Source: Staphylotrichum longicolle (Eukaryota > Ascomycota > Sordariomycetes > Sordariales > Chaetomiaceae). From it: a stretch of DNA of 64,000 nt. The notes beneath the pieces were generated by a model that was not told where the DNA came from, did no database searches, and saw only the letters and a list, made by a program, of their open reading frames with translations. Shown here in pieces: positions 22,115 through 31,808 of this stretch (position 1 is its first letter; each line of letters begins with the position of its first letter). Position numbers and translations under genes: made by a program. The stretch is taken from contig JAHCVI010000005.1 in the NCBI GenBank assembly GCA_019096155.1, positions 1,374,468-1,438,467 on the forward strand, given 5' to 3'.

Positions 22115-24051
22115 TCAGAAATATATGGACCAACCCGCAAAAGGGTAGGGGTCGGCAAAGTAGTTGAACGGGAACGGCAGGATCTTGAAGAGGCGATACC
22201 GCAGGGCGATCCACTGCGACCTCCCCGGCCCATTGCCCAACCCGAGTCTTTTCATCCAGCCATCCTCGACCTTTTGCTTGAGCAAGAAATCATTCATACC
22301 CAGATACCAATAGTGCCCAAAAAGCCGGTCGTCTCTGGCCGCAAACCTCGCGTGCTCCGACAAGATCCACTGCTTCGTGGCCTCGAGCTCGGGGAGCATG
22401 ACAAAGGTCAGCACGGCAGCGTCGCTGTCGGCGTCCCACTTGAGGCTCCAGAGCGCGGACTGGTTGCTGCGCAGCGCGCGGACGCGCTCCCGCAGGTCGT
22501 CCTGGAGACGGCACGCACGCTGCATGGCGGCCGCGACGCCGGGTACAGGACGTGAAAGACTTGGAGAGCCCGGTCGAGCACGGCGAGATGCTCCACGAGG
22601 TTCTTGCCCGAGACCACGTCCTTTGGTGTTCTCATCTGGGAGATGCCTCCGCGCTCCTCGATGGCCGCCTTCACTCTGTCCCTCGCCCGCTCGGCCCCGG
22701 CCGCCAGGGGGCCCAGGAACTCCTCGGCACCGCACAGATTGTTTCGGCCCCCATTGAGCTGGTACCGGTCCGAAACGCCGGGCTGTGCCGGGAGGTGAGA
22801 CGGGTTCCAGTCGTTGGGGCCGGCCGCCTTGTTGTAGTCGTCACAACCCCCTTGGGCAATCTCCTCGAGCAAGTCCGGAACCTGGCACATCTGTTGATTG
22901 GGTTTCACAAACTTGCCGAGGCCCAAGCCCCGGTTTTCGGAGAGGTAGGATTCGAGCTGGGCGAGCTGTGCAGACGCGACCTCGGACAGCCGCAGGCCGC
23001 CGAGGAGCTCGGGAAGAGTCTGGTTGCGGCCGCCGGGCATGGCTGGCTGTGCCCTGGCGTATTCGAGCAGTTGTGCCAAGGTCGGCGGCCGGCCCGACCC
23101 GACGTTTGGGAGCGGTTCTTGCGGCTTCTTCCACGCGGGGTGCTTCTCCCACATGCGAAACCCGCTCGACGAGATGTCCCTGAGCCATGATGTGGCCTCG
23201 AAGGGCCACAAGCTAGCCGAGGTTTGGAAAGCGTCCCAGCAGAACTCGGCACGACTCAGGCTGTAGAACTCGGGCCCGTCAGGGGGAGTGAGTAGATTGA
23301 CCAAGCCGGCGTATTCCGGGTGGTCGTGCCCTAGGCCGAGCGACAGGACCGTGTTACCCTCATTCACGAGCACTTTCCAAAGCTTGTCCATCATGTCTAT
23401 TGTCACCGAGACGTTGACCGCACTCACGAGGAGCGACGGGTCCTTGGCCAGCCGCGCTCGACGTCGGCGGTCCCCCTCCGGCTCTGCCGAAAGGAACTTG
23501 AAAAAACGGTGTTTCCGGATGGGAGAAAGCCAGGAGCGGGCATTGACCTGACGTAGACCCGGCGCGTCGAGACGGAGGGTGATGTTGGAAGTGGTCTCGG
23601 GAAAGTTGACATGGAGGGACGCGGCCGGCGTACGTTTCGATGAGGGTCGTCAGGTCCTCCAATGGGAAGGGGCTCGCAACGATGTGTATCTTGTCGGGAT
23701 CCAGGTCCGAGATGGGGACATTGACGCGGGGGTCGCCGGTCCAGCGAGGGGTCGGCTTTGGCCGCCAAAGATCAGTTGGGACCAGAGAGCCATGAAAACC
23801 GCGATCCACAATGTCGAACCAAGAAGACCGGGACGAGAAGCATGCTTGGTGCCTGGGGCCGCTGGGTTGTGTGCGGCCGCTGGCCGGCGCCATCCAGCAT
23901 CTCCTCGTGGCTTGTCGGACCTAATAAGGGATCGGCCACGCGGTCTGGTGGTAACTTCGGGCTTGTGCGTGGTGTTACTGGGCTCCCTGGAACGGCTCGT
24001 GCGGCGGCGACGGGGGCTGCTGCGGGCCGTGATGTGCTGCACTTCGGGCAT
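22115..24051 (-). CDS. hypothetical membrane protein, frame-broken
   Basis: I do not recognise this family. The likely start is at 24051 (MPEVQHITARSSPRRRRTS). A basic N-terminus precedes one strong membrane helix (LGSTLWIAVFMALWSQLIF), and the rest, some 550 residues, would lie outside or in the lumen. Coherent blocks are VNVPISDLDPDKIHIVASPF, ASLHVNFPETTSNITLRLDA, VSAVNVSVTIDMMDKLWKVL, FLGPLAAGAERARDRVKAA, MQRACRLQDDLRERVRAL and LPFPFNYFADPYPFAGWSIY. They lie in different frames. Joining them needs about three single-base corrections: near 23760, near 23620 and near 22545, the last in a C run. All-protein composition and type-II membrane topology suggest a real gene with indel errors. Function is unknown. 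Confidence 0.6.
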
Positions 24052-24872
24052 GGTGACTGAGGGACGCAGTCTTGTTTGCGTGAGCTTGCGAAACAGTGAA
24101 GTTGGGTTAATCTGGCCAGAGAAGAGGAGGTTCACTGTTGGTATAATATCACGATCTAGCAAGGGCAGGTCAATACAGACGGAATGACTTGCAAGAGATA
24201 ATGCCTGAGATAATCTTTTAAAGCGCCCGGGCTCCTTGACTCGGTTCTGCGCAAACTCACCACCGAGTTAACGAGTACAACAAAGAAGCTCAGCGGAAAG
24301 GGGACAGGGCGTGACTGGTGGAGTGGCTGATGCGCAGAGCACAAAGAAGAAGCATCTGTGGCCGGATCCGGCACACCTCACCAAGAATTGAAGAACTTGC
24401 TTCCCTGTTTGTCTTTGAAGGTGCGAGAAATGTGAGAGACGCTGCACAATGGTTTCGCCATCCTAACTGAGCAAAGGTTTGTCATTGCACATGCTCTAAT
24501 GGGGCGCCTAGGGAAACCAACCCTTGTCCAAGGCTGGAAATGGCTGCCATTGTTCACTCAGGACAGAGGCATGTCCAGGCATGTGCCCAGACAAACAAAC
24601 GAAAAAGGATGAGCAGAAGCAGCAAACAAACGGAAACCAAGACAACCTCAGCATGCGGCAGACGCGAGAAAGTACCGAAGCATCATCATCCATTTCTATC
24701 TTCCTCTCTCCCTCTCTCTCTCTGTCTCTCTCTCTCACACACACACACACTCTCTCTCTCTTTCTCTTTCTTCTTCCCCCCCCTCTCTCTCTTCCTCTCC
24801 CTTTCTCTCTCTTCCCCTGCCTCCCTCTCTCTTCCTCTCCCTCCCTTTTTTTTCCTCTATCTTTCTTTGGTT
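24052..24872. other. intergenic with CT-rich microsatellite
   Basis: Separates two minus-strand genes. No coding features were recognised outside the simple repeat. Confidence 0.5.
24704..24870. repeat. (TC)n/(AC)n microsatellite tract
   Basis: About 165 bp almost free of purines on the plus strand apart from a short ACACAC block: TC repeats, AC repeats, then TC with C and T runs. It lies directly 3' of the next minus-strand gene. Long purine/pyrimidine tracts can form triplex structures and are prone to replication slippage. Confidence 0.9.
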
Positions 24873-25568
24873 CTACACATAGTATCGTTCCAGAATCATG
24901 CTGCGCAATTTCTCGATCACCGAAAGAAACTCATTGACGACAAACTGCAATTCAATCCATGTTTCAGCGCCGTCCAGGCGCACCCCCACGTGCTCAAGTT
25001 GTTTTTCTGTTACGATCATCCACTTTTGATGAAGCTTTATTGCATCAAGCAGTCTGTCGATTCTCTTTCCCGCGATCCTCGGCGCCGCCGCGGAAGCAGA
25101 CGTCAAAGTGGCGGCCTTGGCCGAAAAGAAGTTTCCCCACGCTGTCACACCTGGGGGCAGGCCCGAGACGGCTGGCGGGGCCCCAGTGTCCAATCCGTCG
25201 GCGGTGACGGATGCTCCAGACAGCAGCCTGAGCCACGAAGCCTGCAGGCGCTGCAGGTTAAGGAGGGCAGCTGTCCACGCCCAGCCCGCAATGCGGAACG
25301 GCCCTGCTAGCAGCCACAGAATAAAAACAAAGGCTCCGGTTGGGTGAGAGAGTGCAAGCAGAGTAAGCCAACTCAGGGCATCCGAAATGGCAGTAAGAAC
25401 ACTGGATAGCCGGTGAAGTGGCCGGAGGCTTCGTCTCTGGCCATCTGCCGCTGGACAAACCGCTCCGTCTAGTTCCACGCCGCCTGGATCACGGCTTGCC
25501 ATATCACAAGGTTGCAGAGGCGAACTGGAGTGCTCGGTATTGGTGGCTCCCGTGTTGGCTGGTGGCAT
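24873..25568 (-). CDS. hypothetical membrane protein
   Basis: An open frame of 231 residues if the Met at 25568 (MPPANTGATNTEHSSS) is used; the frame stays open upstream to 25823 but that part is Pro/Ser-rich and looks like leader sequence. Two adjacent hydrophobic stretches (LSSVLTAISDALSWLTLLAL and TGAFVFILWLLAGPFRIAGW) are followed by a helical, Leu-rich tail ending in EFLSVIEKLRSMILERYYV. I do not recognise the family. It follows the other membrane protein on the same strand 0.8 kb away, which may be chance. The length and absence of stops in GC-rich sequence alone are not proof, so confidence is moderate. Confidence 0.5.
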   Translation of the reverse strand: MPPANTGATNTEHSSSPLQPCDMASRDPGGVELDGAVCPAADGQRRSLRPLHRLSSVLTAISDALSWLTLLALSHPTGAFVFILWLLAGPFRIAGWAWTAALLNLQRLQASWLRLLSGASVTADGLDTGAPPAVSGLPPGVTAWGNFFSAKAATLTSASAAAPRIAGKRIDRLLDAIKLHQKWMIVTEKQLEHVGVRLDGAETWIELQFVVNEFLSVIEKLRSMILERYYV

Positions 25569-26809
25569 CAGTCGTCGACAGGGAACGGGTGTGTGGCGTG
25601 TGGGTGTGTGCGCGTCGCAGCTGGGCGCTGAGACAAGATAGGGGCGGGAAGGGGGCAGAGAGATGTGAGCAGTGAACGACGGTGTGAAAGCTGAGAAGAG
25701 ATATCTTGGTTGTGGTGAGTAAAATTGGCAGTGTGGTGGGTTGTCTTGTGTCGAGTGGACGGGTACCGGCACCGTCGATTGGGGAGAGAATGAACGCCGA
25801 GGAAGTTTCCGTATCCCGTTCAATTTATAAACAGGGTGTCACAAAGACAGTCTTGTCCACGCCAAATCCGCTGCTTGTCGGTCAGCCCGGTCGGATGTGA
25901 GTGGAATCTCCCACACGACTCTGGCCGCTCCTTTCTCTGACCACCTACCGTTCCCAGTCGGAACTGCTAGATGAAACTGGAGGGTTTCTCAGCATGTTTG
26001 GTGTGCTCATGATTGCCCCTTGCGCGAAAGAGTCACGACTCTTTCAATGACAGGAGCCCACGGCTCACAAGGCCACAAGGATGAATGTCCCTTGTTTCGT
26101 AACAACTAGTTCTGGACGGCGTCAACAATAATGCGTCATGAAGTGCTGATGGGAAACGACATCTTGGCTATTTCAGCCAAGATGTCTGTTTCTGTAAAGC
26201 TCTTTGTGTCATTGCCAGTTGACCAGGGTGACACTGTCGGCAGTTATCTCCCACAACAGAAACTGATAGTTGATCGTGACTGCACCCCTGAAGCTCTGCT
26301 GACTTTCACCAGAGCCGTGGAGGATCTGACGCAAGTCCCAGAACCAGGAGCCAGCCCGAGCACAACAGTTTGTAATCTGCACTTTGTTCTTCTTTGATCC
26401 GTTACTCCAAATTGCCCATTCTATCTCGAAGCATCTGTCCCTACAAAGTGATTCGTGTTGGCATCGCTCATCAGTCGCACAGCCCTGCTTGTTACACCCA
26501 ACGTTGATGTTGGCGAGCAGTTCGTACGTAGGCCATGACTCTGGCTAGCAGGAAAGTGCACACAAAGGACACATGACTATGACCGAGGTCCTATTCCGCA
26601 CGCCAGTTTCGCGAGCTTATTCACAGCCTTCCTCAAAGTTGGCCAACACCCCGTTTACCAGGTCCTCCGCCCCCTAATATAGGTACCTTAGTTTACTACG
26701 GTATAGTCCATCTACCGACCAGCAACCAACCACCAACACACAGACAGCACCAGACCGTCACCACCACCACCATAATCATCACCACCACCACCACCATCAC
26801 CATCATACA
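25569..26809. other. intergenic with perfect inverted repeat
   Basis: No gene is supported; an 88-residue frame at 26131-26397 has no features. A perfect 12-bp inverted repeat with a 5-nt loop lies at 26158-26186, and a CAC/CAT microsatellite at about 26757-26806. Confidence 0.5.
26158..26186. repeat. perfect 12-bp inverted repeat, 5-nt loop
   Basis: GACATCTTGGCT (26158-26169), loop ATTTC, then AGCCAAGATGTC (26175-26186). All 12 positions pair. It could form a stem-loop in RNA or mark a protein binding site; no neighbouring feature explains it. Confidence 0.8.
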
Positions 26810-27492
26810 ATGCCCACCCTCCCCCTCCCCTTACCTCACCAGATAACCCCCCTAACAGCCACACCCACAACGACGGGAGCCACACCGGCATCCCCAACGA
26901 GGTCGCCGACATCTTTGTCGTCGCCCTGACCTTTTACGCCCTGGTCGCCGCCATCTTTGGCGCGAGCAACCTACACCACCGCCACGCCATCCTGCACGAC
27001 ACGCCGCGCATCCGCTGGTACCACGTCCTGGTGTTGTTCTGTCTGGGGTGGGCGTGGCCTGTGTTTTGCTGTTGGTTGTGTCGGGGGTTGTTTGGGGAGC
27101 AGGGGAGGAGGAGGGCGGGTGAGGGGGTGGAGAGGAGGAGGAGGAGGAGGGCTGGGAGAGGTGGGCGGGGGCATCGGGAGGCGCAGAGGCAGGGGCAGGG
27201 GCAGGGAGAAGGGGGCGATGGGGGAGTTGAGTTGGATGTTAGGGGGCAGCAAAGAACGGGGGGGCAGGAACAAGGAGACCAAGGGAGGGAGGCGAGAGGA
27301 GGGCTGTGGGGAGGGTTCACGAGGAGGATTATGCTTTGGGGAAGAGGTGGGCAACGCGTCGGGAACCAGGAGAGCAATGGCCGGATGCCAGAAGCAACGA
27401 CTGCAGCCACAGACACTGGGAGTAATGGTGGAACACATGGGCAAACGCCTGCTCCTGTTGTCAGCGATGGGCGTGGTGTGACCCAGCGCTGA
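26810..27492 (+). CDS. small two-helix membrane protein
   Basis: The well-formed part reads NEVADIFVVALTFYALVAAI, FGASNLHHRHAILHDTPRIR, WYHVLVLFCLGWAWPVFCCW, giving two membrane helices joined by a short His/Arg loop, then a long Arg/Gly/Gln-rich tail to 27492. Similar short two-helix proteins with HAILHDTPR-like loops are common in ascomycetes and have no known role. The only nearby ATG (26810, MPTLPLPLPHQ) is in a different frame, so one base is probably lost in the C-rich stretch 26815-26870, or the true first exon was missed. The low-complexity tail makes its frame less certain. Confidence 0.55.
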
Positions 27493-27771
27493 AAACCAGA
27501 AGCGCTTGGAATGTGGGTCAGTAAACGAGTCCAGGAAAGTCCATGGTGTCGGTTTGAAAGAGGAAGAAGAACAATAAGAGTTCCATAGAACAAATTGGTG
27601 TTTACATAGCGATGATTTTATTCAGTTCGAAACATCTACCTTGGGTACTTACACAGTTCCACAGTGCCTGCCGTTACGAGCTTCTCAACGGGAAGGCCAA
27701 CAGACGCGGGCCTTACAGCATTTGACACCTGGGAAACTGTTGACACAATTCAGGTGCACGTCTTCAGACCC

Positions 27772-30700
27772 CTACTGCCCAGCAGCCTGCAGTGTCTTGT
27801 CCTTCTTCAGACCGCTCACGACCAGCGCACTGTGCGAGACCGTCTCCCAGTCGTGTATCGCCATTGTGTTCTCCCTGTTTTGCATCACCACTTCATACCC
27901 GCGCTGCCACACCTCTTTTTCATACTCTCCGACCGCTTGGGTCAACTCGTCTCTGGTGTGCGCTTTCATGTCGCGGAGGTGTGTCTGCAACTCGGCCACG
28001 TCGGTGATGGCATTTCCGAGACCTTGGCCGCGGTCTATTGGGTATATCTGATCAGCATGTTCCGTTGGCCCCAGACAAGAATACAAAACTCACGAAATGT
28101 CAGGGCATGTGCAGCATCGCCGGCCAGCGTGACGCGCCCGCCTCGGTTATCCCACGGCCGCGTCGGCCAGTAGGTCATGCGACTGCTGTACCACGTTTTG
28201 GTGCCCCGCGGGATGCCACGGACCATGGCCTTGAATGGTTCGGCCAGGGGCTCGGCGAGTGCGCTGACCTTATCCAGGAGAAGGCTGCCATCCCTCGCAA
28301 GCGCGACGTGGTCATCGGCTTCGCTAAATGGCCATGTCAAGACAATCATGAAGACCCACTCCGCTGGGTCGTTGGCAGTGCAGTCATGGACCGCAAACCA
28401 TGTGAAGAGGCCGTTGGGGTCCAGGGTGATGCAGTACGTCGGATGGATGTCCCTCAAGCTGGATGCAATGTCGCGGTTGAACCTGGTCAGAGTGGCGAAC
28501 GACGAGATGGGCACCGTTTGCAGCGCGGCGTCCTGCGGAGAGGCCTGGAACAGCCAGTCCCGGGTCACGCTATGCGCGCCTTCAGCGCCAATGAGCAATG
28601 TTCCGCTCTCCACCGTGCCGTCTGCGAATGTAGCTGTAACGCCTTGCTCGGTGGTGTTAATGGACTGGAGTCTTTTGCCGTACTGCAGATAACGTACTTT
28701 ATAAGCGAGCGACGCATATAAGCGAGCGACGCACTCCCCACTACTCAACAAATACTATCCTCAATTACAATACAACAAGACTAGGAACCAACTATAATTT
28801 CATCAGAAATAGCTGAATCAGATGATTCTGTAGCCTCCTGGCAAGTGCGGGCATTATGGCCAGGCTTGCCGCACACTACAGCACCGAACCTTCGTACGAA
28901 CCCCCCTATACCACTACCGCCCGGCTGCGTTTCTTGCACCCCCTCTTCACCTCAGCCTGATCTAGTAGACCGTATGCATCCTGTACAGCAAGTGATCCCC
29001 CAAGCCGTACACGTGTTTTTTTGGCTCTCCGGCGCTTGCTTAGTGCCTCGTTGGCCTTGCGGAGCGAAGAGACCTCTGCCTGTAAGAGGGTCACTTGGTG
29101 CATTACAGCCATCGTGCCTTTGGCAAGCTGGTCTACAGCAGCTAACATCGAAGTCGGGGAGCTGTTTTGATGGTTTGGTAATGCGAGTCTTGATGAGCGT
29201 TGACTGCGAGTCGGCTTCTCGGGGTTGTGGGTGTCTGGAAGACCCAAGGTTGGGCAGTGCCAGGCCGTGAGGTCGGAGGTGTTGGCGTACGAAGCTTGAT
29301 ATCCAGCTTAGAAAGCACCCTCTCTGGATCGTACGGCACAAGGCCAGCCCCTGCGAAGCCGCCCTGGATATTCCTCTCAGTGATAGAGGCAAAGAAGGCC
29401 TCGCGGAAAGAACAGAGAAACTCGAGCTTGCTGACGTGGTTGATATGCATCCGCATCAAGTCCTCAACCTGGCGACCGTACGCCCGCTTCAGCGGTCCAA
29501 AGCAGCCAACATCGAGTGGCTGGAGGAGGTGGGAGGAATGCGGAGGCATGCAGAGCGTGATGATGTTGTTCTGCTGACAATAGAGCTCGAATTCGGTCGA
29601 GTGGTGGCTCTCGTGGCCGTCGAGGATCAACAACCGGTATTTGCCTTTCGTACGAGGTGCTGTATGGAAGTCGAAGTGCTTGATCCAATCTAGGCCTACC
29701 GCATTGGTGGTCCAGCCATTGTCGGTGGTTGCGATGCGCCAGTCAGCCGGGAGGTCGCACTCGGTATACCAGTTGGCGAGGTGGTACTGTGCGGCTAAGA
29801 TGATGAACGGAGGGATAGCCCAGCCGAGGGCATTGACTCCCTGGATAACCGTTGCCCATTCGCGGTTGCCAGGCTGGGCTAGTTTTGCTTTGCCACGGCC
29901 GTCCGAGGTCGTGACCACCATACCCGCAAAGATGATGCCCATCATGAACCCAGTCTCGTCGAAGTTGTAGATATCGTCGTCCACGATACCATACTTCGCC
30001 TTGACGTTTCGTACGAGGGTAAACCACTCGCCAATAACCTTTGGATCTTCGCACTTGGCCCTCTGGTAGTCGTACCGACGTGTCCATCGCGTCCGGAGCT
30101 TTTCCTTGCGTCTGACGAAGTTGTATGCCCAGAGCTTGCCGACAGGGGGCGTATCCCGTACGCGTAATAGATGGTTGGCCATATCTTCTACACCACGTAG
30201 CCTTGGTGGAAATGATCGTGCATCTAGCTCAAGGATGTATTGAACAATAGCCTCCTCTTCGGATTGGGTGAGCTTCTTCGAATTAGGTGCAATGTCGCGT
30301 CGAGGAAGCCGGCCAGCGCGTCGATGGCGAAGCGTTGCTTCGGGCACGTTGTAGAGCTTGGCTGCCGCTCGAATGCTTAGTTTATTATTGTTTTGGATGG
30401 CTTCAAAGGCCAAAAGAAGCCTGGCTTCTTTTGAAGGGCTGCGCATTGTTTGTTGTGATAGGATTTAGTAGAATATGTAGAGGAGACGCGTCGAGGTGGA
30501 CAGTGCGTCGCTCGCTTATATGCGTCGCTCGCTTATAAAGTACGTTAGGTAAGGTAGTCAGGATTTGGGAATGCTTTTCTTGCAGGGAACTGACTTACGC
30601 GCACGTCCAGCCCTGTCCGCAACAGGTCCAACCATGCTCTCCTGTTCAAGCGGATGGCAAAGGGGGCATCAAGCTCCTTCAATCGCTCCCCTGTCACACC

Positions 30701-31122
30701 GTGGTAGATGGGCATGACAGAGCCCTCGTGGCGCCGGTAGGACGGATCCGTCTGGACAGTGTCAATCAGAGCAGTCAGCTCAGGCGCCAAGCATTCCTCG
30801 ATGCGAGACTGCGCCCAGTATATGCCAAAGTTCCAGTCCCGGGGACGAGCGACTGGACTAGCGTCTTGCTCAAACACTGTCACGTCGATCCCAGCCTGCA
30901 GCGCAGTCAGCCCTGTGCAGCGCCGAGGATACAACGATGGCATCGGGCCTTCTTAAAGATTTGACCCATCAACAACCCGGCGGAACCTGTTCTTGTTACT
31001 TATGGCCACAACAGAGCGGTTCTTGTGAAGAAAACAGGGGTGTAGCTTGGATGTAGGAACTTACCTGCACCAATGACCAAGACCCGAAGTGATTCCGAGC
31101 CTAAAGCCGCTGTGGAATCCAT
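27772..31122 (-). CDS. FAD-dependent monooxygenase, intron carries a transposon
   Basis: A class A flavoprotein monooxygenase. Five exons (31122-31065, 30986-30966, 30912-30599, 28682-28094, 28034-27772) join in frame to 414 residues. The FAD-binding GxGxxG motif VLVIGAGSAGLLMG is split over exons 1-3, exon 2 being only 21 nt. Other blocks are VTVFEQDASP, RPRDWNFGIYWAQ, LNRRAWLDLL, LLIGAEGAHSVTRDW (the DG-motif region, with Glu for the usual Asp) and GDAAHALTFHRGQGLGNA (GD motif). No frame break was found. Intron 3 (28683-30598) holds a complete Fot1-type element 7 nt before its CTGCAG acceptor plus TA duplicate; without the element the intron is about 60 nt. Relatives hydroxylate aromatic or polyketide-like substrates; the substrate here is unknown. 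Expression depends on splicing of the enlarged intron. Confidence 0.88.
28692..28735 (+). repeat. terminal inverted repeat, left
   Basis: Starts ACGTACTT, then two copies of a 17-mer (28700-28716 and 28717-28733), then CT. It is identical to the reverse complement of 30502-30545. Confidence 0.95.
28781..30446 (-). CDS. Fot1/pogo-type transposase (DDE_1), two frame breaks in the tail
   Basis: The main frame (30446-29142) gives 434 residues. It opens with a psq-type helix-turn-helix (NNKLSIRAAAKLYNVPEATL), then a CENP-B-like DNA-binding region (LWAYNFVRRKEKLRTRWTRR). The catalytic Asp residues lie in IYNFDETGFMMG, RLLILDGHESHHS and SSHLLQPLDVGCFGPLK, as in Fot1-like DDD transposases. After 29163 the normal C-terminal tail continues in another frame (MLAAVDQLAKGTMAVMHQ, VSSLRKANEALSKRRRAK), a Leu/Lys helix region. 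It changes again near 28945 in a G run, to end in VCGKPGHNARTCQE, a zinc-knuckle-like motif, and a stop at 28781. Both breaks fall in homopolymers (A and G), so the protein may really be about 550 residues and active. Confidence 0.9.
30502..30545 (-). repeat. terminal inverted repeat, right
   Basis: Reverse complement of the left repeat over 44 of 44 positions; the match ends at the next base (C on the left, G on the right). Confidence 0.95.
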
Positions 31123-31808
31123 ATCGCGAAAGAGTAATGAACAGCCGATGGGGTATCCAGTGCACCGGCTGCCGCACGACAAACAGAGATGATCGCTTTG
31201 AGCACAAAGTCAAGAGCTGAGGGCGAGGACACCCTCATATGCCTCATTGGACGAGCTCATCTGAGACAAGGCTCGTGCTCGAAGCTCCGCGGGCTACCTG
31301 CCGGGGATGATGACCGTTCTGTTCCACAGCATCTGACGGCACACAAGGTGCAGAACGAGCCCTCATTGGTCTGTGTTGTGATATTGATGCACCAGCGGCA
31401 TGGAACTGTCGCAGGCACGGAACTTCCCATCGAGAGGAGAATAGGGTTGTGGCTTACTGGCATGGCATTATTTGCGCCACGGATGACCTGCATTGCCCCC
31501 ACGCTGCCGGCAGTCACGGTTTTGTGCGATCCGTCTCTTCATAATCGACGGAGCCGAGCGTGACCCCAACCTGGTGCTGGGACCAAGGCACGAGAGGCAA
31601 GAAACGTGGCCACCAGAAGCCGAGCAGCAAAGAAGCTCGGCGGTCCTGCATATGTGCTTTATTGGCCACGTAATAAAGGAAGGGAAGGACGAGATATGCA
31701 TAGCTGATGGCTGATGGTAGCGCGCGAGTTGAATTGAACATGACAACCCCCAGATTGTGTTCCATTCAAGTAGTGCATGTACCCCGATTAGCTGTATTGA
31801 GATGACCG
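31123..31808. other. intergenic, no gene seen
   Basis: Lies between the monooxygenase start and the F-box gene stop. Nothing recognised. Confidence 0.5.

Larger units (their letters stand above)
28692..30545 (-). mobile_element. Fot1/pogo-type Tc1-mariner DNA transposon, complete
   Basis: A 1,854-bp element with 44-bp terminal inverted repeats (28692-28735 and 30502-30545) that match at every position, flanked by TA on both sides (28690-28691 and 30546-30547), the target duplication typical of this superfamily. Each repeat contains two adjacent copies of the 17-mer TATAAGCGAGCGACGCA. It encodes one transposase on the minus strand, the same direction as its host gene. No excess of C-to-T stop codons is seen, so repeat-induced point mutation has not visibly touched it. 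Identical repeats and intact target duplicates suggest a recent insertion. Confidence 0.95.
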
